Notes: generated by a model not told the origin, from the letters alone. DNA of 21,894 nt from CAYTOJ01 sp964439415 (GCA_964439415.1 CAYTOJ010000018.1:1-21894); one strand, 5' to 3'. Shown: positions 1 to 6,795, counted from the first letter of the stretch. Numbers and translations: made by a program.

Positions 1-245
1 GGAACAAAGCAGCCCTGCGCTGCCAGACTATCCCGTATTCTGGCAACCATAGCCGCTGATGCTTCGTTATTCACGGTGATTCTTACCAGCTCTGATCCTG
101 CGCGCCATAAATCCAGAATCTGAGCCGTGGTTGAGTCAGCATTAGCGGTATCAGTATTGGTCATGGATTGCACTACCACCGGCGCACCACCGCCGACCAT
201 CACCTTGCCGACCATCACCCCAACGGTTTCATGCCTTGAATGCAT
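1..245 (-). CDS. ispG: 4-hydroxy-3-methylbut-2-enyl diphosphate synthase IspG, N-terminal part
   Basis: Only the first ~81 codons lie in the window; the gene runs off the left edge. The ATG at 243-245 opens a frame reading MHSRHETVGVMVGK, then GGGAPVVVQSMTNTDTA and RAGSELVRITVN. This is the conserved N-terminal signature of IspG/GcpE (substrate-binding TIM-barrel start with the QSMTNT motif). The enzyme is a cytoplasmic 4Fe-4S protein of the MEP isoprenoid pathway that converts MEcPP to HMBPP. The catalytic cysteines are C-terminal and not visible here. The upstream region (246-493) is filled by palindromic repeat A1, so the promoter of this gene must lie in or next to repeat sequence. No frameshift is seen. 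I am confident of the family from this segment alone. Confidence 0.93.
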   Translation of the reverse strand, partial: MHSRHETVGVMVGKVMVGGGAPVVVQSMTNTDTANADSTTAQILDLWRAGSELVRITVNNEASAAMVARIRDSLAAQGCFV

Positions 246-275
246 ATGTAGTTCCGTTATAGTATAATTGTTTAT

Positions 276-444
276 TATATACCTATCGCGTATCAAGGGT
301 GACATTTTCTTGCGACCTTCGGTGAGCGCGCCGGCGCTGCGGGGGAAGCGCGAAGCGCGGGGGCGGCAGCCCCTTAATATACAAGAAAATATACCACTGA
401 AATGACATCACTTAACCACACTCTTGAGACGATAGGGGTATATA
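276..444 (+). repeat. Bipartite palindromic repeat, family A, copy A1
   Basis: The left end (276-301, TATATACCTATCGCG then TCAAGGGTG) is the inverted counterpart of the right end (419-444, CACTCTTGAGACGATAGG then GGTATATA). Between them lies a GC-rich core (about 312-374) with repeated gcg/ggggg blocks. The right half, from the AATATACC at about 388, aligns base for base with the right half of copy A2 at 1411-1469. It therefore appears to be a discrete ~170-bp dispersed element and not random intergenic sequence. It has no coding capacity of its own. It sits between ispG and fabI. Confidence 0.72.
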
Positions 445-476
445 TCTGTCGCACTTCATAGAGCGCGGTAGATATA
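441..476. repeat. Short palindrome abutting repeat A1
   Basis: TATATCTGTCGC (441-452) faces GCGCGGTAGATATA (463-476), with the family core motif GCACTTCATAGAG in the loop. This is a degenerate version of the CGCACTTCAAGAGTGCG core seen at 8478-8493. It lies just downstream of the fabI stop codon, so it would form a hairpin at the 3' end of the fabI transcript. There is no clear U-tract on the fabI strand, so a terminator role is uncertain. Confidence 0.5.
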
Positions 477-493
477 ATAACAGAACTAAACAC

Positions 494-1285
494 CTAATCC
501 ACTATTTCATATCCGGCATCTATGTTATGTATACCGCCTGTGATGTTGCGGGCGGCGTCGCTGGCCAGGAAGGCAGCCATGTTGCCGACATCCTCCTGAT
601 TAATCAGGCGACGCAATGGCGCTTTTGCCTCTGACAATTCTAAAAGATCAGAAAAATCCAGAATGCCTGATGCCGCCCTGGTTAGCACCGCACCTGGGGA
701 AAGGGCGTTAACCCGCACCCCGCCTGCCCCCATCTCCACCGCCAGGGATCGCGTAACCGCCTCCAGCGCTGCTTTAACCGCCCCCATCATGTTATAATGC
801 TGCACAACTTCATGACTACCCATATAGGTTACCGTCAGCAGGCTGCCGCCTTCCTTCATCAGTGGTTCCGCCAGACGTGCCAGGCGTATGAATGAGTGGC
901 AGGATATATCCATAGCGGTGAGAAAACCCTGCAATGAACAATCCAGCACCCTGCCGTGCAAGTCCTGCTTTGGTGCGCAGGCTATGGAGTGCAACAGAAA
1001 ATCCAGCCTGCCCCACTCTTTTGTGATAGCGGCAAAAACGGCTGCGGTTTCATCCTCCCTGGTGACATCACAGGGCAGTATAATTTTGCATCCCAACCCA
1101 TCCGCCAGTGGCCAGACGAAAGGTTTGGCCTTCTCGTTCAGGTATGTCACCGCCAGTTCCGCGCCCCATGCACGCATTACCCTGGCGCAACCCCAGGCTA
1201 TGCTTTTCTCGTTGGCGATACCAACAATCAACCCTTTCTTACCAGCCAGATTCGGCAACATGGGCAAACTTTGATTATCTGACAT
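494..1285 (-). CDS. fabI: Enoyl-[acyl-carrier-protein] reductase [NADH] FabI
   Basis: FabI is a cytoplasmic SDR-superfamily enzyme that reduces trans-2-enoyl-ACP with NAD(P)H in the last step of fatty-acid elongation. Visible signatures, counted from the chosen start: the glycine-rich nucleotide loop GLIVGIANEKSIAWGCA near residues 18-34, DVTRED, the LLHSIACAP strand near residue 100, and the FabI-type active site with TYMG followed by HYNMMGAVKAALEA (Tyr-x6-Lys). VRVNALSPGAV and the C-terminal GGIHNIDAGYEI are also typical. The ATG at 1283-1285 (MSDNQSLP) is preferred, giving 263 aa, the usual size. An upstream TTG at 1322-1324 would add 13 residues encoded by repeat A2. The gene is flanked on both sides by direct copies of repeat family A. 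In many alphaproteobacteria fabI is linked to pta and ackA; here pta is adjacent but divergent, and ackA is absent from the window. Confidence 0.93.
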   Translation of the reverse strand: MSDNQSLPMLPNLAGKKGLIVGIANEKSIAWGCARVMRAWGAELAVTYLNEKAKPFVWPLADGLGCKIILPCDVTREDETAAVFAAITKEWGRLDFLLHSIACAPKQDLHGRVLDCSLQGFLTAMDISCHSFIRLARLAEPLMKEGGSLLTVTYMGSHEVVQHYNMMGAVKAALEAVTRSLAVEMGAGGVRVNALSPGAVLTRAASGILDFSDLLELSEAKAPLRRLINQEDVGNMAAFLASDAARNITGGIHNIDAGYEIVD

Positions 1286-1304
1286 GTAATCTACAGTCCA
1301 TATA

Positions 1305-1469
1305 GTATACTCCTCGCATTTCAAGAATTGACTTTTTGGAGCGTAGCAACCTGCGCCAGCGCGCTGGGGGGAGGCTGTAAGCCGGGGGGTGCGCCCTCCT
1401 CAACAAATAAAAGATATACCGCCGGATTGACATAAATAATTTTAACTCTTCAAACGATAGCGGTATATA
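1305..1469 (+). repeat. Bipartite palindromic repeat, family A, copy A2
   Basis: The left end GTATACTCCTCGCATTTCAA (from 1305) is inverted in the right end at 1443-1469 (AACTCTTCAAACGATAG then CGGTATATA). The core (about 1336-1400) is GC-rich with runs of G and C, laid out like the core of A1. The segment GATATACCGCCGGATTGACAT at 1413-1433 matches AATATACCACTGAAATGACAT in A1. Same orientation as A1, so the two copies form direct repeats bracketing fabI. It occupies most of the divergent fabI/pta spacer, so promoters for both genes probably overlap it. Confidence 0.72.
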
Positions 1470-1527
1470 TTGCTTTGCAATAGACTATACAGATATTCGT
1501 AAGAAACCAAATAAAGTGTTAGAGTTC

Positions 1528-2472
1528 ATGGAAAATTTATGCTCCCGGCAATCCTGCATTGAATGGTTAATAGCCATGAAGGATGGCCTAAGACCACTTA
1601 AAACCGCAGTGGTGCATCCGGCTGATGCATTCTCGTTGAAAGGGGCAGTAGCCTCAGCATTGGAAGGCCTTATAAACCCCGTGCTGGTGGGTCCAAAGGA
1701 TAAAATAAACCTGGTGGCGCAGCAGGAAGGGCTGGATATATCTCCGTACCCACTGGTTGCTACGGATCATAGCCACGCAGCAGCGGAAATAGCAGTAAAA
1801 CTTGCGCGAAGTGGCGAGGTGGAAGCGCTGATGAAAGGCAAACTCCATACCGATGAATTGATGGAAGCGGTTGTCAGCAAGGAAACGGGGCTACGCACCG
1901 CCAGGCGGATGAGCCATGTGTTTGTTCTGGATATTCCGAACTATCCCAAACCCTTATTTCTGACAGATGCCGCGCTTAACATACAGCCAAAACTGATGGA
2001 TAAAAAGGATATTGTGCAGAACGCCATAGATTTATTCCGTGCGCTAGGGCTTGGCACGCCGAAAGTGGCTATCCTCTCAGCGGTGGAAACAGTGAATGAA
2101 AATATCCCATCCACGCTGGATGCCACGGCTTTATGCAAAATGGCGGAGCGGGAGCAGATAACCGGGGGCGTACTGGATGGCCCGCTGGCATTTGACAATG
2201 CGGTATCTAAAGAAGCGGCGGCAGTTAAGGGCATAAAATCCACCGTTGCCGGGGATGCTGATATTCTGGTGGTTCCAGATATTGAATCCGGCAATATGCT
2301 TTATAAACAAACCAGATTCTTAACCGGCAGAGATGGCGCAGGAATAGTGCTGGGCGCACGCGTACCCATAATTCTCACCAGCCGCGCAGGTGGTGTGGAG
2401 AGCCGCAAGGCTTCTTCCGCCCTCGCGCTTATCTATCAGCGCAATAGGGATAAAGTAGGAATTAAGCTTTGA
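1528..2472 (+). CDS. pta: Phosphate acetyltransferase (PTA/PTB family, stand-alone domain)
   Basis: The enzyme would interconvert acetyl-CoA and acetyl phosphate (or a short-chain homologue) in the cytoplasm. The sequence strongly resembles the C-terminal Pta half of the alphaproteobacterial bifunctional MaoC-hydratase/Pta proteins: LKTAVVHPADAFSLKGA at the N terminus, then ALMKGKLHTDELMEAVV, PKPLFLTDAALNIQP, ILSAVETVNENIPSTLDA, GGVLDGPLAFDNAVS, ADILVVPDIESGNMLYKQ and a C-terminal ARVPIILTSRAGG. The usual upstream MaoC dehydratase domain is absent; the coding region starts just before the Pta domain. Start choice is open: GTG 1516, ATG 1528 and ATG 1576 are in frame, and none has a strong Shine-Dalgarno. 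I took ATG 1528 (about 314 aa). No acetate kinase gene follows. A phosphate butyryltransferase activity cannot be excluded from sequence alone. Confidence 0.86.
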   Translation: MENLCSRQSCIEWLIAMKDGLRPLKTAVVHPADAFSLKGAVASALEGLINPVLVGPKDKINLVAQQEGLDISPYPLVATDHSHAAAEIAVKLARSGEVEALMKGKLHTDELMEAVVSKETGLRTARRMSHVFVLDIPNYPKPLFLTDAALNIQPKLMDKKDIVQNAIDLFRALGLGTPKVAILSAVETVNENIPSTLDATALCKMAEREQITGGVLDGPLAFDNAVSKEAAAVKGIKSTVAGDADILVVPDIESGNMLYKQTRFLTGRDGAGIVLGARVPIILTSRAGGVESRKASSALALIYQRNRDKVGIKL

Positions 2473-2584
2473 CCTGTGTAACACTGTTCTCAGGCAGCGT
2501 TATGATCTGACTTTATGGATTGATGAGGCACTTTTTGTACGTTATTGTCTTTAGGCATTGAGAAAGGCCAACCTTTGCTGTTTA

Positions 2585-2639
2585 ATACTACTCGCAAATT
2601 AACCTCAAAAAACAACACATCGGAAACGCGTGCAGTATA
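2585..2639. repeat. Palindromic repeat, family A' copy, overlapping the lolD start
   Basis: ATACTACTCGC at 2585-2595 faces GCGTGCAGTAT at 2628-2638. The unit aligns with the clean copy at 8549-8604: both carry TACT(A/G)CTCGC(A/G)AATTAAC, a CAAAAA run, then GCG(T/A)GCAGTATAT. This copy is degenerate (arms no longer perfect). Its right end supplies the bases immediately before, and the first base of, the ATG of lolD. Confidence 0.6.
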
Positions 2640-3418
2640 TGCCAATAAATTCAAACCCACTTGACTTATCAGGAAATTCAGTGCTGCGCCTGGTTGATGT
2701 AAGCCGCACTTTCCGCCAGGGTGAGGAAACTCTGGAAGTTCTGCGCAATATCAATTTAAGCGTTGAGTCCGGTGAGATAGTTGCCATGCTCGGGTTTTCC
2801 GGCTCCGGCAAAACCACACTTCTGCAAATTGCGGGGCTGTTGGAGAAACCAACCAGAGGGGAAGTGATTATAGGCGGCGTGAATGCCTCAAAACTTTCTG
2901 ATTCTGAAAGAACCGCTCTGCGCCGTACCCATATCGGCTTTATTTACCAATTTCATCATTTAATGCCGGAATTCTCAGCGGTGGAGAATATTATGATCCC
3001 GCTGCTGGTATCGGGCAAAGGTAAGGATCAGGCAAGGGAGGAGAGCATGAATCTGCTGCGGGAACTGGGCATGGAGGCGAGAGCGCACCACCGCCCTGCC
3101 CGCCTTTCAGGCGGTGAGCAGCAGCGCGTTGCCATACTGCGGGCTATTGCCCCACACCCAAAACTGATTTTAGCGGATGAACCCACGGGCAATCTTGACC
3201 CACGCAATGCCGGGCATGTATTTGAGATACTCTGCACACTTGCGCAAAGCAAAGGCATCGCCGCTCTAATCGCCACCCATAATATGGAAATGGCGGGACG
3301 GATGGACAGAGTGTTTAATTTGAGTGAAATAATAGCGCATGGGGATGGAGGCCTGTCGTCCGAAGCTTTAGCGCAGGATGAGGCGGCCATGCGCAAATTA
3401 AAAGAGGCGCAGCCATGA
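2639..3418 (+). CDS. lolD: Lipoprotein-releasing system ATP-binding protein LolD
   Basis: LolD is the cytoplasmic ABC ATPase of the LolCDE complex, which extracts lipoproteins from the inner membrane for delivery to LolA. Visible motifs: Walker A GFSGSGKT (near residue 55), the Q-loop region with IGFIYQFHHLMPEFSAVEN (a LolD-type signature), the ABC signature LSGGEQQR, Walker B LILADEPTGNLD, and the H-loop ATHN. Length (~259 aa) is slightly above the usual 225-235 because of a longer N terminus. A GTG at 2630 would add three residues; both starts lie within or against an A' palindromic repeat, and no convincing Shine-Dalgarno is present. LolC/E are not in the window. The stop overlaps the fliQ start by ATGA (3415-3418), suggesting translational coupling with flagellar genes, an unusual partnership. 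Confidence 0.92.
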   Translation: MPINSNPLDLSGNSVLRLVDVSRTFRQGEETLEVLRNINLSVESGEIVAMLGFSGSGKTTLLQIAGLLEKPTRGEVIIGGVNASKLSDSERTALRRTHIGFIYQFHHLMPEFSAVENIMIPLLVSGKGKDQAREESMNLLRELGMEARAHHRPARLSGGEQQRVAILRAIAPHPKLILADEPTGNLDPRNAGHVFEILCTLAQSKGIAALIATHNMEMAGRMDRVFNLSEIIAHGDGGLSSEALAQDEAAMRKLKEAQP

Positions 3419-3681
3419 ATGAAATGCAGATAGTAGACATCACCAGGGAGGCCATATGGCTGCTGATAAAACTCTCAGCGCCTTTTATGATTGTATCCCT
3501 GGTTGTGGGCGTTGTTATTTCATTATTTCAGGCACTGACGCAAATTCAGGAAATGACGTTAGTGTTCGTGCCTAAAATGCTGCTTATTTTCATGACGCTG
3601 ATGTTTTTCCTGCCTTCCATGCTTACCTCACTTACTGAATTTAATGAACGACTGGCAAACATGATGATTCAACAGGAATAA
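3415..3681 (+). CDS. fliQ: Flagellar biosynthesis protein FliQ
   Basis: FliQ is a small inner-membrane component of the export gate (FliPQR) of the flagellar type III secretion apparatus. The 88-residue product has the expected length and two hydrophobic hairpin helices: residues ~16-40 (IKLSAPFMIVSLVVGVVISLFQ) and ~52-70 (PKMLLIFMTLMFFLPSML). Between them is the family-typical QALTQIQEMTLVFVPK loop. It starts by a 4-bp overlap with lolD and is followed after 3 nt by fliR, so the three genes are probably cotranscribed. It could in principle be the homologous type III injectisome protein (SctS), but the sequence and the adjoining FliR favour the flagellar version. Confidence 0.93.
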   Translation: MNEMQIVDITREAIWLLIKLSAPFMIVSLVVGVVISLFQALTQIQEMTLVFVPKMLLIFMTLMFFLPSMLTSLTEFNERLANMMIQQE

Positions 3682-3684
3682 ATA

Positions 3685-4464
3685 TTGACTCTTGATCTTG
3701 GCAAACTTCTGACTGGTGAGATATTCGCCTATTTTCTGGTGTTCTGCCGGATCGGATCCGCCCTTATGGCGCTGCCGGGGGTTGGTGATAGCTTTGTACC
3801 CATGCGCTTCCGGCTATTACTGGGTGTAGCCATAACTTTTATTCTCACCCCTGTGCTGCTGCCAAATCTACCAAAGCTGCCGCAGGATATTTTTACTTTG
3901 GCGTTTTTAATCACGCTGGAGGTTATTTATGGGATTTTTCTGGGCACTATCGCCCGTTTTGTAATATCCACCATGCACTCCGCTGGTGTGCTAATCGCCA
4001 CCAGTTCCGGCCTGGCCAGTGCCATGCTGTTTGACCCTAGCCAGGGCACTCAAGGTTCCGCCCTTGGCAACCTTCTCAGCCTTGCCGCTATTACACTGAT
4101 ATTCTCCACCGGGCTGCATCATCAGATATTATTCAGCCTGGCAAGCAGTTACGATATATTCAAAGTCGGTGATTATTCTGGAATACTGGATACCAGCAGT
4201 TATTTAATCAGAGTATTATCGCTTAGCTTCGAGCTTGCCATGCGCATTGCCGCGCCAATTATGGTAATAATTTTCATCACCAACATCGCAGGCGGCTTTC
4301 TTGCCCGCCTTATGCCCGCCATGCAGATTTTCTTCCTTATCGCCCCGGCGCAGATACTTATCAGCTTCATGATTATGGTGACTATTGTATCAGCTATGCT
4401 TGGATTATTCTCCGAGCATCTCACCACTTCCTACTCCGGTAATATAGGCGCTGAGGCTCTATAG
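3685..4464 (+). CDS. fliR: Flagellar biosynthesis protein FliR
   Basis: FliR is the polytopic inner-membrane export-gate subunit that assembles with FliP and FliQ. The 259-aa product matches family length and has about six hydrophobic segments: residues ~12-32, 42-60, 70-92, 125-147, 178-202 and 212-236. Early residues FCRIGSALMALPGVGDSFVP and the later SSGLASAMLFDPSQGTQGSALG are FliR-typical. The start is a TTG at 3685-3687 with an AGGA Shine-Dalgarno about 7 nt upstream, inside the fliQ 3' end; no in-frame ATG is near. flhB, the usual next gene, is absent. Downstream DNA is instead a toxin-antitoxin and recombinase-remnant segment. Confidence 0.93.
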   Translation: MTLDLGKLLTGEIFAYFLVFCRIGSALMALPGVGDSFVPMRFRLLLGVAITFILTPVLLPNLPKLPQDIFTLAFLITLEVIYGIFLGTIARFVISTMHSAGVLIATSSGLASAMLFDPSQGTQGSALGNLLSLAAITLIFSTGLHHQILFSLASSYDIFKVGDYSGILDTSSYLIRVLSLSFELAMRIAAPIMVIIFITNIAGGFLARLMPAMQIFFLIAPAQILISFMIMVTIVSAMLGLFSEHLTTSYSGNIGAEAL

Positions 4465-4593
4465 TGCAGGTTGCTCCAGTTTTTCGTAAATCAGGATTTC
4501 TGAGACAACTTTTTACACCTGCAATTTCAGCGGGTTATTCTTCTCATAAATCAATCGCAAAATAGGGCGTCTGGATAGCGTGTAACAGCATGT

Positions 4594-4627
4594 TTGACAT
4601 TCTTGTCTATTTTGTCTATTATAGACA
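4594..4627 (+). promoter_or_regulatory. Promoter with overlapping operator for the Phd/PIN operon
   Basis: A consensus -35 TTGACA (4594-4599) and a -10 TATTAT (4617-4622) are separated by exactly 17 nt. A perfect 15-bp inverted repeat TGTCTATTATAGACA (4613-4627) covers the -10, and an extra half-site TTGTCTAT lies at 4603-4610. This layout is what is expected when a Phd/YefM-type antitoxin represses its own operon by binding a palindrome over the promoter. A GGGAGA Shine-Dalgarno follows at 4633-4638, just before the ATG at 4643. The promoter call is from sequence; the binding protein is inferred from position. Confidence 0.75.
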
Positions 4628-4642
4628 CATACGGGAGAATCC

Positions 4643-4894
4643 ATGCAATACGTTTCCGCCACCGATGCGAAGCAATCGTTTTCAGCTACCATTGACCTTG
4701 CTCAACGTGAGCCGGTTGTCATACGCCGTCAGAACCGCGATGTGGCCGTAGTTCTGTCACCACAGGACTATGAACGGATGCGAAAGCTCAATCTTGATGA
4801 TTTCCAACGCTTCAGAAAGAGCATGGGAGAATACGCAAAGAAAAAGGGACTGACCGAAGCGAAACTGAATAGCATTTTTTCTGCTTCCGAGTAA
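4643..4894 (+). CDS. Type II antitoxin, Phd/YefM family
   Basis: This 83-aa protein has the Phd/YefM N-terminal DNA-binding fold: SATDAKQSFSATIDLA, then PVVIRRQNRDVAVVLSPQDYERM (typical beta-beta-alpha 'V(I/V)x(R/K)xxxxVAV(L/I)(M/V)S' pattern, residues ~24-46). A charged C-terminal tail follows (residues ~50-83) that would bind and neutralise the toxin. A good Shine-Dalgarno (GGGAGA) precedes the ATG. The PIN-domain toxin gene starts 6 nt downstream. The promoter carries a palindrome suited to autorepression. The pair lies in an accessory segment next to a broken recombinase, consistent with horizontal acquisition. Confidence 0.88.
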   Translation: MQYVSATDAKQSFSATIDLAQREPVVIRRQNRDVAVVLSPQDYERMRKLNLDDFQRFRKSMGEYAKKKGLTEAKLNSIFSASE

Positions 4895-4900
4895 CGCATC

Positions 4901-5323
4901 GTGCGCCTTGTTTTTGATACGAATGTCATCGTCAGTGCCGTGCTGTTACCTGATTCCGTACCGGCTCACGCCTTGAATCTGGGAGAGAACACAGGGCTTA
5001 TCCTTTATTCCGAAGACACCTTGCAGGAATTGCTGGGCGTACTGGAACGCCCCAAAATACAGCCCTACATAGAGAAAGAGGCAATTCAGGAACTTTATGC
5101 ACGTATACGTATGAACTGGCATTCAGTCCCCATTGTACAAAGGGTAGATGACTGCCGTGACCCGAAAGACAATAAATTTCTGGATTTGGCATTAAACGGC
5201 AATGCAACGGGATTAATAACGGGAGATAAGGATTTGTTTGTCCTGCATCCATACAGAAGCATACCCGTTCTTACCCCTTCGGATTTCTTGCATAAAATCA
5301 AGAAAGGCGGCGTCCTACCATGA
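4901..5323 (+). CDS. PIN-domain toxin (putative RNase of a type II toxin-antitoxin pair)
   Basis: The 140-aa product begins MRLVFDTNVIVSAVLLPDS, the classic first acidic motif of PIN-domain ribonucleases. Further acidic residues follow at SEDTLQELLGVL, CRDPKDNKFLDLA and ITGDKDLFVL, supplying the Mg2+-binding quartet. It matches the COG1569-type 'PIN family putative toxin component' pattern better than VapC. The expected role is cleavage of RNA when free of antitoxin. The start is GTG 4901-4903, 6 nt after the antitoxin stop. Its stop codon overlaps, by ATGA at 5320-5323, the start of a short broken serine-recombinase reading frame. No catalytic residue appears missing. The RNA target cannot be inferred. 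Confidence 0.88.
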   Translation: MRLVFDTNVIVSAVLLPDSVPAHALNLGENTGLILYSEDTLQELLGVLERPKIQPYIEKEAIQELYARIRMNWHSVPIVQRVDDCRDPKDNKFLDLALNGNATGLITGDKDLFVLHPYRSIPVLTPSDFLHKIKKGGVLP

Positions 5324-5546
5324 AAATAGGCTATTGCAGAGTATCAACGTACTAAAGCGGATAGAGTGGCGGCTGTGGTGCGAGGGGTAAAGATGAGGCG
5401 AACCCCATACTATCCCACAACAAGTCCAGCACGCGCAAAAAATCATAGAGCAAGGCAAAAGAGTCGCAGAAGTCGCAAGACTACTGAAAGTTTCAGCCGC
5501 TACCATGTATAGAGTCGTTCTACACATGATATCAAGTATGACCTGA
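5320..5546 (+). pseudogene. Serine recombinase (resolvase/invertase) remnant
   Basis: Two recognisable ends of a small serine recombinase remain. The first (5320-5355) reads MKIGYCRVSTY then a stop, matching the N-terminal MxIGYARVST that carries the catalytic serine. The second (5418-5546, a different frame from the first) reads QQVQHAQKIIEQGKRVAEVA then RLLKVSAATMYRVV, the C-terminal helix-turn-helix of resolvases. The ~130 residues of catalytic and dimerisation sequence normally between them are missing, and the ~60 nt joining the ends are unrelated. It is therefore non-functional and is evidence that the neighbouring genes arrived on, or were rearranged by, a mobile element. Confidence 0.75.
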
Positions 5547-5547
5547 C

Positions 5548-5847
5548 TTATGGGAGCTTTTCAGCAATAATATCCACTTTATCAATCCGCAGATTATTGC
5601 TGAATAATTCACTTGCCCTCGCAAGCAACGCCTCTGCAACCTTACCTGAAAGATGAGTGTCGCGGCCACTATCGTCTTTGAAAGTGTCAAATATACCATA
5701 AGAAGACTTGCCCAACTTGAGAGCAAACCAACTTACCGTATCTGGCTCTTTCTGAACTAACCCTAGACCATCTTTTAAAAATCGCTCTACTTCCGCTTCT
5801 TTCCCTTCCTTTGCTTCCAGAAGAACCCATATTGCTTTACCACCCAT
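5548..5847 (-). CDS. Putative quinol monooxygenase (ABM-domain protein)
   Basis: This small (99 aa) dimeric alpha/beta-barrel protein belongs to the antibiotic biosynthesis monooxygenase superfamily (YgiN-like, COG1359). The sequence starts MGGKAIWVLLEAKEGKEAEVE, has LVQKEPDTVSWFALKLG, the diagnostic YGIFDTFKDDSGRDTHLSGK and the C-terminal IDKVDIIAEKLP. The ATG at 5845-5847 is chosen over upstream ATGs (5887-5889, 5944-5946) because it has an AAGGA Shine-Dalgarno at good spacing and matches family length. The gene is divergent from the orphan gene that begins at 5905, with a 57-nt spacer. Substrate is unknown; proteins of this family often act on quinones or as small oxidative-stress enzymes. 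Its 3' end meets the recombinase remnant. Confidence 0.85.
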   Translation of the reverse strand: MGGKAIWVLLEAKEGKEAEVERFLKDGLGLVQKEPDTVSWFALKLGKSSYGIFDTFKDDSGRDTHLSGKVAEALLARASELFSNNLRIDKVDIIAEKLP

Positions 5848-5904
5848 AAACAATTCCTTATGCCATAAAAAATTAATAATTATATCCATAAAATAGTATA
5901 CTAC

Positions 5905-6726
5905 ATGGTCTATAAACAACCCATGGCCATACCTACATTTTACCATACACCAATATTATACAAAGATTTCTACAATGCATTACGTAGTATCTCAAAAACT
6001 GAACATGCTAGCCCACACTACCTACCTAGTTACGGCACTCAAAATACGTCAGCACCAAAAACTAATCTTGGAAAAGCATATACTCAGTCGCATATTCATA
6101 TGCGCATGGCTGGCATAGCCCTCTTAGAAAGCCTAGATATAGAATCCATGAGAAAAAGCAATCCCCAAGTTGTAGAAGCCATAGCCGTTGTTCTCAATCA
6201 TTTCGATCATATTTATAATGAAGCGAAGGTTGATACCTTAGTAAACATTGAACGCTGTAAAAAAGTCGCCCAAATATGCGGCCAGCATACTAATATGGGG
6301 ATGCAAGAAGCTATAACGTACCTACAAACCAATGCCGACCCTATTCACCTGCACTTTCAAACGCAGTCAGGTAGTACAGTCAAGGATATAAAAGCAACTA
6401 TTACAAATGACATGGCTAAACCAGAATCTGGTAATGCAAACGGCATGAGTTTTTCGTTACTTTCTCGAATAATTGCATTAGGAATCGCTAGTTATACCAT
6501 TGATGGACTAAGCCGTGTCTCAGATAACTTAAGTGATTTTGTTTACAGTGCTCTGGGAGGAGGGGCTTCCTCTACACTGACATATGCCATTATACCAGTT
6601 CAAGATGCTATCAACACATCTACGGGTATTCCTGTTGCATTCCATGAAACAAAAATCTTTAATAATGAATATTTACTGGGAGTACAGTCCATTGCTCAAC
6701 AAAGCCATAAGGGCATAGCCACTTAG
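5905..6726 (+). CDS. Orphan protein of unknown function (AT-rich)
   Basis: I do not recognise this 273-aa product. It is uninterrupted, has ATG starts at 5905 and 5923, and ends in a TAG at 6724-6726. The N-terminal ~65 residues are Tyr/Ser/His-rich and low in hydrophobics. A central helical stretch contains GIALLESLDIESM and VVEAIAVVLNHFDHIYNEAKV. Residues ~185-235 hold two moderately hydrophobic segments (LLSRIIALGIASYTI and a Gly/Ala/Ser-rich run) that could be amphipathic or membrane-associated. No signal peptide is evident. Base composition is clearly more AT-rich than the flanking core genes and codon use is different (many ata, aaa, caa), supporting horizontal origin. It sits between the toxin-antitoxin/recombinase segment and lysK and may be an effector or mobile cargo gene, which is only an inference from context. 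Confidence 0.6.
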   Translation: MVYKQPMAIPTFYHTPILYKDFYNALRSISKTEHASPHYLPSYGTQNTSAPKTNLGKAYTQSHIHMRMAGIALLESLDIESMRKSNPQVVEAIAVVLNHFDHIYNEAKVDTLVNIERCKKVAQICGQHTNMGMQEAITYLQTNADPIHLHFQTQSGSTVKDIKATITNDMAKPESGNANGMSFSLLSRIIALGIASYTIDGLSRVSDNLSDFVYSALGGGASSTLTYAIIPVQDAINTSTGIPVAFHETKIFNNEYLLGVQSIAQQSHKGIAT

Positions 6727-6769
6727 TTTCATAACTCGCATCAGTACCAAACCTCCCTTTAATAATTTC

Positions 6770-6795
6770 ACACCACAGGCACAGGGTGTTTTTTT
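6770..6795 (+). terminator. Possible rho-independent terminator after the orphan gene
   Basis: ACACC (6770-6774) can pair with GGTGT (6785-6789), followed by a run of seven T (6789-6795). The stem is short, so the call is weak. It lies between the convergent orphan gene and lysK, where a terminator is expected. Confidence 0.4.

Noticed and set aside
1286..1324. Upstream TTG start for fabI
   Set aside because: The added residues are encoded by the palindromic repeat A2 and are not FabI-like; the ATG at 1283-1285 gives the normal family length.
276..1469. Composite transposon carrying fabI
   Set aside because: The flanking direct repeats encode no transposase and no target-site duplication could be identified, so only a repeat-bracketed arrangement is claimed.
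5356..5417. tRNA or small RNA in the gap of the recombinase remnant
   Set aside because: There is a short GGGGT/ACCCC pairing (5384-5406), but no cloverleaf, anticodon arm or CCA end; most likely a deletion junction.
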